Program-made: the position numbers and the translations under genes
Assembly: GCA_011374625.1 (NCBI GenBank)
Contig: DRPN01000166.1
Span: forward strand, 1-36,288
Source: Bacteroidota bacterium
GTDB lineage: Bacteria > Bacteroidota > Bacteroidia > Bacteroidales > VadinHA17
Direction: 5' to 3'
Length of the DNA stretch: 36,288 bases
Part shown: positions 27,618 to 36,288 of the stretch, piece after piece
Layout: the number at the start of each line of letters is the position of its first letter
How positions within the stretch are numbered: position 1 is the stretch's first letter
The notes under the pieces: model-generated
The model's database searches: none
Told to the model about the DNA's origin: nothing
The model's input: only the letters and a program-made list of their open reading frames with translations

Positions 27618-29090
27618 ATGAATGAAGGATTAATGGAATTCAATCTTCCCCCCGAGCGTTCGTCCATCATCAAGGTACTGGGCGTTGGCGGGGGTGGCAG
27701 CAATGCTGTGAACTACATGTACCGGCAAGGTATACGGGATGTCAACTTTGTTATCTGCAATACGGATGCCCAGGCATTGAACAACAGTCCTGTTCCGGTA
27801 AAAATCCAGATTGGGGAATCCATCACCGAAGGCCGGGGAGCAGGAAGTAAACCGGAAATAGGCAAACAAGCTGCAGAAGAAAACCTCAGTGACATCATGA
27901 ACACTCTGGGGGATAATACCAAGATGGTTTTTATTACTGCCGGCATGGGTGGCGGTACAGGCACAGGAGCTGCACCCGTTATCGCCAAAGCCTGTAAGGA
28001 AAAAGGAATACTGACAGTGGCTATCGTGACCATCCCCTTCCGGTTTGAAGGACAAAAAAGAATCTCTCAGGCTATTGAAGGTATTGATGAACTGCGTTAC
28101 CATGTGGATTCCCTGCTGGTCATTAACAATGAGAAACTTAGGGAGATATACGGAGATCTGAAGCTGTCAGCGGCATTTTCAAGGGCTGACAATGTCTTGT
28201 CCCTGGCAGCCAAAGGGATCGCTGAGATCATTACTGTTCATGGCTATATAAATGTCGACTTTGCCGATGTGGAAACGGTGGTGAAAGACAGTGGTGTGGC
28301 TATCCTGGGATCAGGATCTTCCTCTGGTGAGAACAGGGCCCGCAAAGCGATCGAAGAAGCTCTCAACTCTCCGTTGCTGAACTCGAATGATATTACCGGA
28401 GCCAAGAGTATCTTGCTGAACATTACCTCCGGGAAGAATGAGATCAGCATGGATGAAGTAGGGGAAATTACCGACTATATCAATGCCAGCGCTGCAGATG
28501 ATGCACTGATAATATGGGGAACATGCACAGATGAATCGATGGAAGATGAGGTGAATGTGACTATCATCGCAACCGGGTTCACGGCCAACAGCATTCCCGA
28601 ATTATATACATATCACAAGAAAAAGAAAAGCATCCCCCTGGAAGGATCTTTTTTTGATAATCCCGAACTGGAGGTAACAACGAAATCTTCCAAAGGAAAG
28701 AATTATAAGCTGGATGAATTTGACGAAGTTCAACAAACCATAAAGTTTAATGTCACGGATGTCTCCGGAGAACATCATACGCCGATTATACCCCGTAAAA
28801 AAAGAAAATCAAAGGATGATGCCGGAGACAAGGATGCCAAAAGAATGGAAGAGATCAAAACCCGGCAGACCATTCTTCGTGGGAACGATATGAATGTGAT
28901 TCCAAAAGATGAAGAGATCCAACGGCTGGAAGATGAACCGGCCTATAAACGGAAAAAGCTCAAGATAGACGAAATGTTCGTTCCTTCATCAAAAAGAAAG
29001 ATATCCAAGTACTCATTGATTGTTGATGACGAGGATAATGAAACCAAACTTAGTGATGAGAACCCCTATCTGAATGATAATGTAGATTAA
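27618..29090 (+). CDS. ftsZ: Cell division protein FtsZ
   Basis: IKVLGVGGGGSNAVNYM, GMGGGTGTGAAPVIA tubulin signature, NTDAQAL, SRADNVLSLAAKGIAEI. Confidence 0.98.
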   Translation: MNEGLMEFNLPPERSSIIKVLGVGGGGSNAVNYMYRQGIRDVNFVICNTDAQALNNSPVPVKIQIGESITEGRGAGSKPEIGKQAAEENLSDIMNTLGDNTKMVFITAGMGGGTGTGAAPVIAKACKEKGILTVAIVTIPFRFEGQKRISQAIEGIDELRYHVDSLLVINNEKLREIYGDLKLSAAFSRADNVLSLAAKGIAEIITVHGYINVDFADVETVVKDSGVAILGSGSSSGENRARKAIEEALNSPLLNSNDITGAKSILLNITSGKNEISMDEVGEITDYINASAADDALIIWGTCTDESMEDEVNVTIIATGFTANSIPELYTYHKKKKSIPLEGSFFDNPELEVTTKSSKGKNYKLDEFDEVQQTIKFNVTDVSGEHHTPIIPRKKRKSKDDAGDKDAKRMEEIKTRQTILRGNDMNVIPKDEEIQRLEDEPAYKRKKLKIDEMFVPSSKRKISKYSLIVDDEDNETKLSDENPYLNDNVD

Positions 29091-29115
29091 AAAAGACCGG
29101 AATTCCCGGTCTTTT
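29091..29115. terminator. Bidirectional intrinsic terminator after ftsZ
   Basis: AAAAGACCGG-AATTC-CCGGTCTTTT, a perfect 10-bp inverted repeat between the convergent ftsZ and PPIase genes. Confidence 0.9.
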
Positions 29116-29120
29116 CTTTT

Positions 29121-31244
29121 TTAGAAGAATTTGGCTCTTTCATCTTTAATATCCGCATGTTTCTTCAACGCGTTGTATGCTTCGAAGTTGGTTCTTGTCT
29201 GGAAATTTGCCATTAACCGGGTTTTTATCTGATTGTAATTGGAAATGGAATCAGGTTCGGTCACGGAAGTGATCTCCAGTACATAGACACCGTTAAGGCC
29301 TTTTACAGGGCTGGTCAGGCGGTTGGGTGGCCATACATAGGCCACAGCGTTGAGTGCCGGTTCAATACCTGCACCGGGTATGGTAAATGAATTAAAGGTA
29401 ATCCCGGAAGCTTCCCGTATGCGGGCATTTATCTTAGACGCAAGATCGTCTAGGGTTTTGACGTCTTTCATCTCTTTCTTGAACACCATGACCAATGCGT
29501 CTCCTTTTTTTTCTTTTGTTACCTGCAAGCGGATATCTTCTTCCACGTCTTTAAGTGGGGCAATTCCTTCTGTTTTTGCTTCGGTAATGTACCCTATGAC
29601 AAATTTGTCACCCAGTTCAAAAACAGCCTGGTTGTTGGTGCTCAGGATTATATTGTCTTTTTCTGTTTTGAAAGCAGCCCGGATGAAGGGTCTGGCAGAT
29701 TCGAGGCCGGGAATGTTTTCGTCATTCTTGCCTATAACGGCAACATGTTTTTCCAGATTGTTCTTTTTGATGGCCTCTTTGAATTTATCATAGGTGTTAT
29801 TGACTCCGGCAAAACGACTGGCCTGAGAATATATCTGGTTGTATGTGTCGGAACTGGGTTCGATGTTTCTGACAATAAACCCAATCTCCAGTTTTTTGAC
29901 TTTTTTGCTTTGATCGAGGATCTCAATGACATGATATCCGAAACGTGTTTCTACAACGAGCAGGTCGTGTTTTTTCCCAAAGAAACAGGCATCGCTGAAA
30001 GGTTTCACCATTATTCCTTCCTTAAACCACCCCAAGTCTCCGCCCAACTGGGCCGAACCTTTGTCGTCTGAAACAGTACTGGCCAGCAAGGCAAAATCAG
30101 TTCCTTTTTCAATGAGGTTTTTGATACTGTCAGCTTTTTGTTTGATGGCTTCTTTCGTTTTCTTGGGATCTAAGGCAATAAGAATATGCCGGGCATGGAC
30201 AGAGTCCGGAAGATAATCGATTGCAGCCAGCCTGGCCAGTTTGAAAGCCTCTTCTTCTTTGTAAGGACCATAGACAAAACCGGGTTCGGCGTTGAACATG
30301 ATGTCATTTAACGTGTCCGGGGTGAGCTCACCATATCCGTAATGACGATCCTGATAAGGAATGTCGGAATTCAGACTGACAAATTCAGGGACATCTTTCG
30401 CAGCTTCAAATTCCGGCTTGATTTTGTTGATCCAGTCTTCTGCAAGTTGAATATCTTTTGGTGAAGGAACAACATCGAAGGTCACATATTCGATTTTCCT
30501 TTCGGCTTTCTGTTGGTAGTTTTTCTTGTGTTTTTTGTAATAGGCCTTCAAATCATTCATGGTGACTATTATCGAGGTGTCTGGAATAACATCAAATAGT
30601 TGAGATACATATTTGAAATCAGTTTTTTTGTTGTCCTCCACATAGGTTTCATGGGCCTCAAAATCCGTGGCAAAAAGCCCTTGTCTTATCAGACCCAGGT
30701 ACTTGGTGATGCGCCGTTCATTGTATATCTGTTTTTCCAGGAATAGCCAGTATTTTTTTTGTTGTCCTGTTTCGTCATTTTCCATGTTTTTGAGAAAACG
30801 TATCAGGGCAGAACGGTTGAAAATGCCCGTAGTTTTGTCGGTGAAGATTTGGCGAATAAGAGGGTGAGGATTGTTTCCTTGTACCAGGTCGAACAATTCG
30901 TCCGGACTTACATCCAGCCCAAGCTTTTTGTATTCGGGAGTCAGAATGTTTTCCCGGATCATATCTTCCCATACTTGTTCCCGAATCATCTTGGATGTTG
31001 CTTCATCCATGTTGGTGTTACCGGACAATTTATAAATCTCAGTTAGGTTGCTGACCCTTCTGTTATAATCCATGATTGAGATGGATTTCCCGGCCACACG
31101 GGCAATTTCAAATTGTTTGTTTCTGTTGGAAAATATCGAATTATTCCCGGTTCCTGTAAAAATGATAAAAGAAAGCAAGGACAATCCGATAAGGACTGCT
31201 ACGATAATTCCAAACTTGTCTCGGATTTTCTGTAATGTTGCCAT
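29121..31244 (-). CDS. PpiD/SurA-like peptidyl-prolyl cis-trans isomerase, membrane anchored
   Basis: N-terminal TM (FGIIVAVLIGLSLLSFIIFTG), SurA_N-like region, parvulin domain HARHILIAL...GGDLGWFKEGIMVKPFSDACFFGKKHDLLVVETRFGYHVIEIL. Confidence 0.9.
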   Translation of the reverse strand: MATLQKIRDKFGIIVAVLIGLSLLSFIIFTGTGNNSIFSNRNKQFEIARVAGKSISIMDYNRRVSNLTEIYKLSGNTNMDEATSKMIREQVWEDMIRENILTPEYKKLGLDVSPDELFDLVQGNNPHPLIRQIFTDKTTGIFNRSALIRFLKNMENDETGQQKKYWLFLEKQIYNERRITKYLGLIRQGLFATDFEAHETYVEDNKKTDFKYVSQLFDVIPDTSIIVTMNDLKAYYKKHKKNYQQKAERKIEYVTFDVVPSPKDIQLAEDWINKIKPEFEAAKDVPEFVSLNSDIPYQDRHYGYGELTPDTLNDIMFNAEPGFVYGPYKEEEAFKLARLAAIDYLPDSVHARHILIALDPKKTKEAIKQKADSIKNLIEKGTDFALLASTVSDDKGSAQLGGDLGWFKEGIMVKPFSDACFFGKKHDLLVVETRFGYHVIEILDQSKKVKKLEIGFIVRNIEPSSDTYNQIYSQASRFAGVNNTYDKFKEAIKKNNLEKHVAVIGKNDENIPGLESARPFIRAAFKTEKDNIILSTNNQAVFELGDKFVIGYITEAKTEGIAPLKDVEEDIRLQVTKEKKGDALVMVFKKEMKDVKTLDDLASKINARIREASGITFNSFTIPGAGIEPALNAVAYVWPPNRLTSPVKGLNGVYVLEITSVTEPDSISNYNQIKTRLMANFQTRTNFEAYNALKKHADIKDERAKFF

Positions 31245-31284
31245 TTATATATTATTATTTAGGTATAATCCGGATTTCAGGCTG

Positions 31285-31292
31285 CAAATATA
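31285..31292 (-). promoter_or_regulatory. -7 element TATATTTG (minus strand) upstream of the PPIase gene
   Basis: CAAATATA on +, i.e. TAnnTTTG on -, about 40 nt before the start at 31244. Confidence 0.45.
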
Positions 31293-31345
31293 AAAATTTG
31301 CCCAATAATATTATGAAAATCCATAAAATATATATTGTAATCGAC

Positions 31346-31369
31346 TCTCTCCGGATCGATCCGGAGAGA
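31346..31369. repeat. 24-bp perfect palindrome TCTCTCCGGATCGATCCGGAGAGA
   Basis: Each half is the exact reverse complement of the other, centred between 31357 and 31358; lies between the CNNM stop and the PPIase promoter. Confidence 0.95.
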
Positions 31370-31401
31370 AAAAGCATAATTTACCGGACATATTGATCTT
31401 T

Positions 31402-32670
31402 TTAACTTTCCCGTATTTTTTTTAGTCTGACCAGGTCGATGCGTGTTTCGGTGGTTTTGAGGATTTGTATCTCAAAAGATTCAATGATCAGTTTCTGGTT
31501 AGATTTTGGAAGACTTCCATAATGGTACAGGATAAATCCGGCTAAGGTTTCATAATCATCTTTTTCCGGGATATCCAAATTATATTTTTCATTGAGATAA
31601 TCTGTTTCCAGTCGTCCTGAAAAAACATATTCGTCTGGTCCTGTTCTTTTCTCGGTGAGCAGAGAGGTATCATGTTCATCTTCTATTTCCCCGAAGATCT
31701 CTTCCAGAATATCCTCGATGGTAACGATACCGGAGGTGCCTCCAAACTCATCCACCACCAGGGCAATGTTTTTTTTCTGTTCTACGAATAAACTCAGTAA
31801 TTTATTGGCCGGCATAGATTCCGGCGCGATGATCAGAGTATGCAGCACCATATCTATACTTTCGGGATCGGTGAAGAAATCCTTGATGTTTACGTACCCA
31901 ATAATATTATCGATAGATTCATCATAGATCAGAAGTTTCGAGTGACCTGTTTCAATAAAGGTTTCACGGATTTGTTCGATGGAAGCATGTTTATCAAGAG
32001 CTACGATCTCGGTACGGGGGATCATACATTCCCGGAGTTTGACCTTTGAAAAGTCCAGTGCATTCTGAAAGATCCGGAGACTGTGATCCTGCTCTTCCCG
32101 AAGTGCTTTTTCCATCTGACTTTCATCCAGGAGCCTTGCCAGATCAGATTTTCCGAACACCTGGTTGACAGGTTTGTTTACATCTTTGATATGAAAGAAT
32201 AAACGCAGGAAACCGTTGGAGAGGGCAATAGTGAACTGTGCTACAGGGTAGAAAAGGTAATAGAAAATTGCTACGGGAAGTGAAAAAAAATTCAGGAAGC
32301 TGTTGGGAATAGTCCTGAAAAGGGCTTTGGGAATAAACTCTGCCATGACCAGGATAATAAGCGTGGAGATACTGGTCTGGATGATCAGGACCCAGGTCTC
32401 GGTGTGGGTAAAGGAACGGACAAAAGGCTCCAGGACGATAGCCATGAAAATACCGTAGATCACCAGAGCAATATTGTTGCCAATCAGCATGGTGACGATA
32501 TACTGACCCGGATTCTCTGAGAAAACGGATAGTGCCTTTGCCAAAAAGGTATTCTTGTTTTTATCTAACTCCAGACGCAGTTTGTTGGATGAAAGATAAG
32601 CTATTTCCATACCTGAAAAAAAGGCAGAAAAAAGCAGGGTGATAATGATGACGATATAGATGCCGGACAT
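31402..32670 (-). CDS. CNNM/CBS-domain transporter-associated protein (CorC/HlyC/GldE-like hemolysin family)
   Basis: N-terminal membrane domain with SGMEIAYLSSNKLRLELDK; MIPRTEIVALDKHASIEQIRETFIETGHSKLLIYDESIDNIIGYVNIKDFF; ALVVDEFGGTSGIVTIEDILEEIFGEIEDEHD. Confidence 0.93.
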   Translation of the reverse strand: MSGIYIVIIITLLFSAFFSGMEIAYLSSNKLRLELDKNKNTFLAKALSVFSENPGQYIVTMLIGNNIALVIYGIFMAIVLEPFVRSFTHTETWVLIIQTSISTLIILVMAEFIPKALFRTIPNSFLNFFSLPVAIFYYLFYPVAQFTIALSNGFLRLFFHIKDVNKPVNQVFGKSDLARLLDESQMEKALREEQDHSLRIFQNALDFSKVKLRECMIPRTEIVALDKHASIEQIRETFIETGHSKLLIYDESIDNIIGYVNIKDFFTDPESIDMVLHTLIIAPESMPANKLLSLFVEQKKNIALVVDEFGGTSGIVTIEDILEEIFGEIEDEHDTSLLTEKRTGPDEYVFSGRLETDYLNEKYNLDIPEKDDYETLAGFILYHYGSLPKSNQKLIIESFEIQILKTTETRIDLVRLKKIRES

Positions 32671-32672
32671 TA

Positions 32673-32870
32673 TTATTCTTCCTTACCGATTTGGTGTTGT
32701 TGTTTGTTCTTTTTGCGTAGTTTCATTCTGAACGTGAACATAAAAGCCGATATAAAAACCATCAAAAGAAAGATAAGGGCATTTTTTATATCATGTTGTG
32801 ACCATGCATGAATACTTTCTATCAGTGAAAAGAAGCCGAGGAGCAACCATAAGTATTCCATTGTTTTCAT
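32673..32870 (-). CDS. Small membrane protein, two predicted TM helices
   Basis: 65 aa, MEYLWLLLGFFSLIESIHAW and ALIFLLMVFISAFMFTFRMKLRKKNK; overlaps lptC by 4 nt and abuts the CNNM gene. Confidence 0.6.
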   Translation of the reverse strand: MKTMEYLWLLLGFFSLIESIHAWSQHDIKNALIFLLMVFISAFMFTFRMKLRKKNKQQHQIGKEE

Positions 32871-33538
32871 TCTTTCCTTGATTTTTGCGATTTTTTTATG
32901 GTTGTGGTGTCTTTTTGTTCCTGGTAACTCTGGAGATATACCGTTCCCCTTACATTGTTGATGTTCCAGTCATTGAATGCCTGGTCTGACTCAAACCCTT
33001 CCCCGAAGATAATTTCATCCGGTGTGGTGATCCTGACAAATTTATCAGAGTAAATCCGTTTTTTTGTTATGTCCCAGAACAGGATCTCCGCATCCAGTCT
33101 TTCTCCTGTGGAATTCATCGCGAACACACTGTCTCTGGCCTCCCACAAGTTTTTTTTCTGGTAATAGATAGCGTGACCTGCCTGCAACCGGGTTTCCACC
33201 TGACCATTTTTGTCGTAAAAATCCACATGGATTCCTCCGGGAAAGATCATAACCGGTTCCTCTCGCTCAGAATAATAGTTTACTAATGGCGCTTTTAGGA
33301 TCATCTGAACCCGGCCTGTATCCATATATATGGTTGTCAGGTCCCTGATGGTCTGTGAAGGAAGCGTATCCGCCTGCGTCAGATTATTGACAACGGTGAT
33401 ATCATTCTTTGTACATGATAAGAAAAACATAAAACTTCCTCCCAGAAATAAGAGGAAGATTTCACGTAAAAAAGAAACTGGGTTCGGATGGGCAGGATCT
33501 ACTTCCGAATCCGTACTTTTGTTTTTTCGTTTATCCAT
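32867..33538 (-). CDS. lptC: LPS export system protein LptC
   Basis: IYMDTGRVQMILKAPLVNYYSEREEPVMIFPGGIHVDFYDKNGQVETRLQAGHAIYYQKKNLWEARDSV...LFWDITKKRIYSDKFVRITTPDEIIFGEGFESDQ. Confidence 0.85.
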   Translation of the reverse strand: MDKRKNKSTDSEVDPAHPNPVSFLREIFLLFLGGSFMFFLSCTKNDITVVNNLTQADTLPSQTIRDLTTIYMDTGRVQMILKAPLVNYYSEREEPVMIFPGGIHVDFYDKNGQVETRLQAGHAIYYQKKNLWEARDSVFAMNSTGERLDAEILFWDITKKRIYSDKFVRITTPDEIIFGEGFESDQAFNDWNINNVRGTVYLQSYQEQKDTTTIKKSQKSRKE

Positions 33539-34869
33539 CCCTTGAGTTCATAAGTGTCTCCTTCCTTGAATCCGTAGAAGAAAACAGTTTCATTGGGTGG
33601 GAAGTGTTTGGAAAAGGTGTTGATAAATTCATTTGCCATGTTTGTCAGGGAAGGATCCTTCCTTTTGGCAATGTTGAACTGATCAACAGCAACCCAAAAG
33701 ACAGCTTGGTGGGCCAATTCATCCTCCCCGTAATTTTTTGCATTGGCATAAATCCTTCCTAAAAGGATATGTGGCAAACCTGACTTGGGATTAGCCTGAA
33801 TGGCCAGTTTACAATATTTCTTGGCTTCGGGCAGATTGTTCTTGATACGGAATGTGATGTCTGCAATCTCAATATAGAACTTGCTTTTTATTGTATTGTC
33901 GCTTTCCAGTTGGATGGCATTTTTCAGATAGTCGATGGCTGTGTTGAAATTACCGCGTTTTTTATAAATCTGTGCTATATCATAGGCAATGGATGATTTG
34001 GGTTCGATGTTGTTCAATGCGATCAGCGACTCAAGGTACAAGTCGGCATCCTCACATCCGGTGTTCTTCAACCAGAAAATATATTTTTTAAGGACATCCG
34101 GGTTGTTTTTGTTCTCTTCAAATTTGGGAGAGAAAAGGGAAATCAGCGATTCACAGGTGGCAGCTCCACTGTTGGTAAACATAGCAGAAATGTTGTCCTT
34201 TACGGCCTGAACCTCTTTGTCATCCGGAGTCTCATTCAATTTCCTTTCAATGATCTGTGACAACATGGAATAGTTGTTTACCACATCCTCTCCTGTCAGA
34301 ACATTGTCCTTGTACAGAGATACGGTGATATTCATAAAAGCAGCTAACACGGGAGCCTTAGATTTGTGCTGATCCATCTGTATGGATTTGTTTAGGTAGT
34401 TATAAGCCCTGTTAAGTATTGACGGATCATCCTTTTTGTATTTGAATAACTTGATTCCTTTATAGCTTAAAACCCTGGCGGAATCTTCGGGCAATATGGC
34501 CATACGTTTGTCATAAACAGACATCAGGGTGTCCAAATAGGAATCAGCCTTTTTGGTGTCTCTGGCGTTTAAGGCTTTTCCTAAGAAATGTTCATATATG
34601 GTGGCCCCGTGCTGAAGTGTATATCTGGCGTATTTTCTGTATTTGGGATCTTTGGCCAAGGTTTCGAGACAATTTCCTTTGTAAACCAGCTTCCAGAAAG
34701 GCAGTGCATCATTGTAATTGTGCTGCTTGTAATACTCATGATACAGAGAGTAATTCTTCAGACAATTCATAATATTAGATTGTTGACCCTGATCTTGGGC
34801 AGCAACCTGTGTTGGGATTATCATAAGAAATATTCCTAAAAGTATTACTGATGGGATGAACTTTTTCAT
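33499..34869 (-). CDS. Exported tetratricopeptide-repeat protein
   Basis: Signal peptide MKKFIPSVILLGIFLMIIPTQVAAQ; TPR-like units (SSIAYDIAQIYKKRGNFNTAIDYLKNAIQLES; IADITFRIKNNLPEAKKYCKLAIQANPKSGLPHILLGRIYANAK). Confidence 0.8.
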   Translation of the reverse strand: MKKFIPSVILLGIFLMIIPTQVAAQDQGQQSNIMNCLKNYSLYHEYYKQHNYNDALPFWKLVYKGNCLETLAKDPKYRKYARYTLQHGATIYEHFLGKALNARDTKKADSYLDTLMSVYDKRMAILPEDSARVLSYKGIKLFKYKKDDPSILNRAYNYLNKSIQMDQHKSKAPVLAAFMNITVSLYKDNVLTGEDVVNNYSMLSQIIERKLNETPDDKEVQAVKDNISAMFTNSGAATCESLISLFSPKFEENKNNPDVLKKYIFWLKNTGCEDADLYLESLIALNNIEPKSSIAYDIAQIYKKRGNFNTAIDYLKNAIQLESDNTIKSKFYIEIADITFRIKNNLPEAKKYCKLAIQANPKSGLPHILLGRIYANAKNYGEDELAHQAVFWVAVDQFNIAKRKDPSLTNMANEFINTFSKHFPPNETVFFYGFKEGDTYELKGWINEKTKVRIRK

Positions 34870-34888
34870 AGCGGTGTGTTTTATTGTT

Positions 34889-36184
34889 CTACTTATATTT
34901 TCTTTTTACAAACCAGAAACTGTTTATTGATATTCCAAAATTAATAATATTATATTGTTCTCTGACATAATTTTTTTCAATTGATCCTCTCCAGCCGCTT
35001 TCCCAGGATATATTCAGGACAGATCTGCTTAAGGGTATCGGAAAACCTACCCCAAAACTTATGCCAAAGTCTTTCACAGGGGTGTTGTTGACTTCAAAAT
35101 AAGCGTTTTCGTAATGTGCTCCCATCCGGTAACGTACAATTTTCCAATATCTCCGAAAATCTCTGGGATTGGGTATAAATTGTACGCCGGAACATAAGGA
35201 ATGGGTAGGGGTCAGTTTATCATGGCTGTACGGAAGTTCGGCTTTTGACCAGTCCTGATATTTATAATCTACGCCAAACAACCATTTGTCATTGGAAAAA
35301 GTGAAACCCAACCCAATATAAAATGGCAGCGTGAACTTCTGGTTGAATATCTTCAGGTAAGCGATCGTGTCTTTGTACATTTTTCCGTCAGAAGAGGTGG
35401 CAATAGCATAATCCAGTTGTTCCACAGAGTAGTTGATTTTCTTGTTGTTTCCTGCTATCATACCGATTACCAGATGGTTGTTTTCTCTAAGAGTGGTTGA
35501 ATACTGGAGTCCGATGTCATAGTCGAAGTCGCTGACGATGGCTTTTCTTTCAAGCATGGTAGTGTTAAAAGTGCCTGGGGTGTCAAGGAAATTCATGGTA
35601 TGGGACTTATTGATTTGTCCGAAAAGATAATCAAAATTAAAGCCGATGGATACATGATTAAGTAGCTCCAGGGATGCTCCGGTAACAAAACGGGTTACTC
35701 CCCCCTCCCCCCGAAAGAGGTATTCCAGTTGTCCCACGTCTTTATTGTAAAGAGGATCATCTTTAAGGACCTTTTCTTTTATTGTGTATCCGGTATAGCT
35801 ATAAGGAACCAAACCAAAGGCAAAGCCCAGGTGCCTGGTGACAGGGAAGCTAAAGATCAGGTGATTTAAATTTAGATCGAAAGTTTTTGTAGATGTATTC
35901 TGACCGGACAGGGATGCCCCTTTTCCCTGTACTCCGAAATTAAAAACAAACAACATGCTGTCACGGATGGAATATGAAGCCGGATTAATATAGTTGACAT
36001 TTCCTTTGTCACGTATCCCGATTGTGATCCCTCCCATGGCACTGTATATGGGAATCCCGACGCGTGGCAGATCGCCGATCCCCTTCAGGGAAAAAGGCGA
36101 GTTAAACGTTGTTTGCGAATTTCCCGTCGCGGATACGAGCGCGAGCAGAACAATGAAAATGCGAATATGTCGGTTTTTATACAT
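34889..36184 (-). CDS. Outer-membrane beta-barrel protein (FadL/OMPP1-like)
   Basis: Signal peptide ending GNSQ; SAMGGITIGIRDKGNVNYINPASYS and alternating amphipathic beta-strands to the C-terminus. Confidence 0.65.
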   Translation of the reverse strand: MYKNRHIRIFIVLLALVSATGNSQTTFNSPFSLKGIGDLPRVGIPIYSAMGGITIGIRDKGNVNYINPASYSIRDSMLFVFNFGVQGKGASLSGQNTSTKTFDLNLNHLIFSFPVTRHLGFAFGLVPYSYTGYTIKEKVLKDDPLYNKDVGQLEYLFRGEGGVTRFVTGASLELLNHVSIGFNFDYLFGQINKSHTMNFLDTPGTFNTTMLERKAIVSDFDYDIGLQYSTTLRENNHLVIGMIAGNNKKINYSVEQLDYAIATSSDGKMYKDTIAYLKIFNQKFTLPFYIGLGFTFSNDKWLFGVDYKYQDWSKAELPYSHDKLTPTHSLCSGVQFIPNPRDFRRYWKIVRYRMGAHYENAYFEVNNTPVKDFGISFGVGFPIPLSRSVLNISWESGWRGSIEKNYVREQYNIINFGISINSFWFVKRKYK

Positions 36185-36288
36185 TAAATGTTAGTACTCG
36201 GTTAAGACCAAAAGCAGTTAATTCCGGGAACACAAAGATGCTATTTTTTAATTTTTTATCAAAAAAAAGGCATCCCCACCGGTAATAA

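Noticed and set aside
1-36288. Search for CRISPR arrays, transposases, toxin-antitoxin pairs, phage genes or defence systems
   Set aside because: None seen; essentially all well-supported coding sequence belongs to housekeeping, envelope or division functions.

Overview
This window looks like a chromosomal segment from a Bacteroidota (probably Bacteroidales-like) genome, made mostly of core genes. From left to right: tadA (-); aspS, a STAS protein and a putative outer-membrane protein (+); an M1 metallopeptidase (-); a DUF6702-like protein, YebC, an LEA14-like lipoprotein, a tandem UspA protein, a SPOR protein and a long PurF-like protein (+); and a two-gene aminolipid acyltransferase pair, GlsB/OlsB-like and GlsA/OlsA-like (-). 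These are followed by a complete Bacteroidota-type division and cell-wall (dcw) cluster on +: mraZ, rsmH, ftsL-like, a ftsI/PBP with PASTA, murE, mraY, murD, ftsW, murG, murC, ftsQ, ftsA, ftsZ. After a bidirectional terminator come minus-strand envelope genes: a PpiD/SurA-like PPIase, CNNM/CBS, a small membrane protein, lptC, a TPR protein and an OMP. I found no tRNA, rRNA, CRISPR array or mobile element, and I do not see a clearly new multi-gene system. The signals most worth a second look are non-coding or subtle: four TGG-centred decamers at exact 10-bp spacing upstream of mraZ (a likely MraZ operator), a 7-nt periodic AAC-rich spacer inside the dcw cluster between murE and mraY, a 24-bp perfect palindrome between the CNNM and PpiD genes, a PurF-like protein with altered catalytic motifs, and possible structured RNA at the left edge. 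All functional names come from motif recognition by eye; no database search was run.
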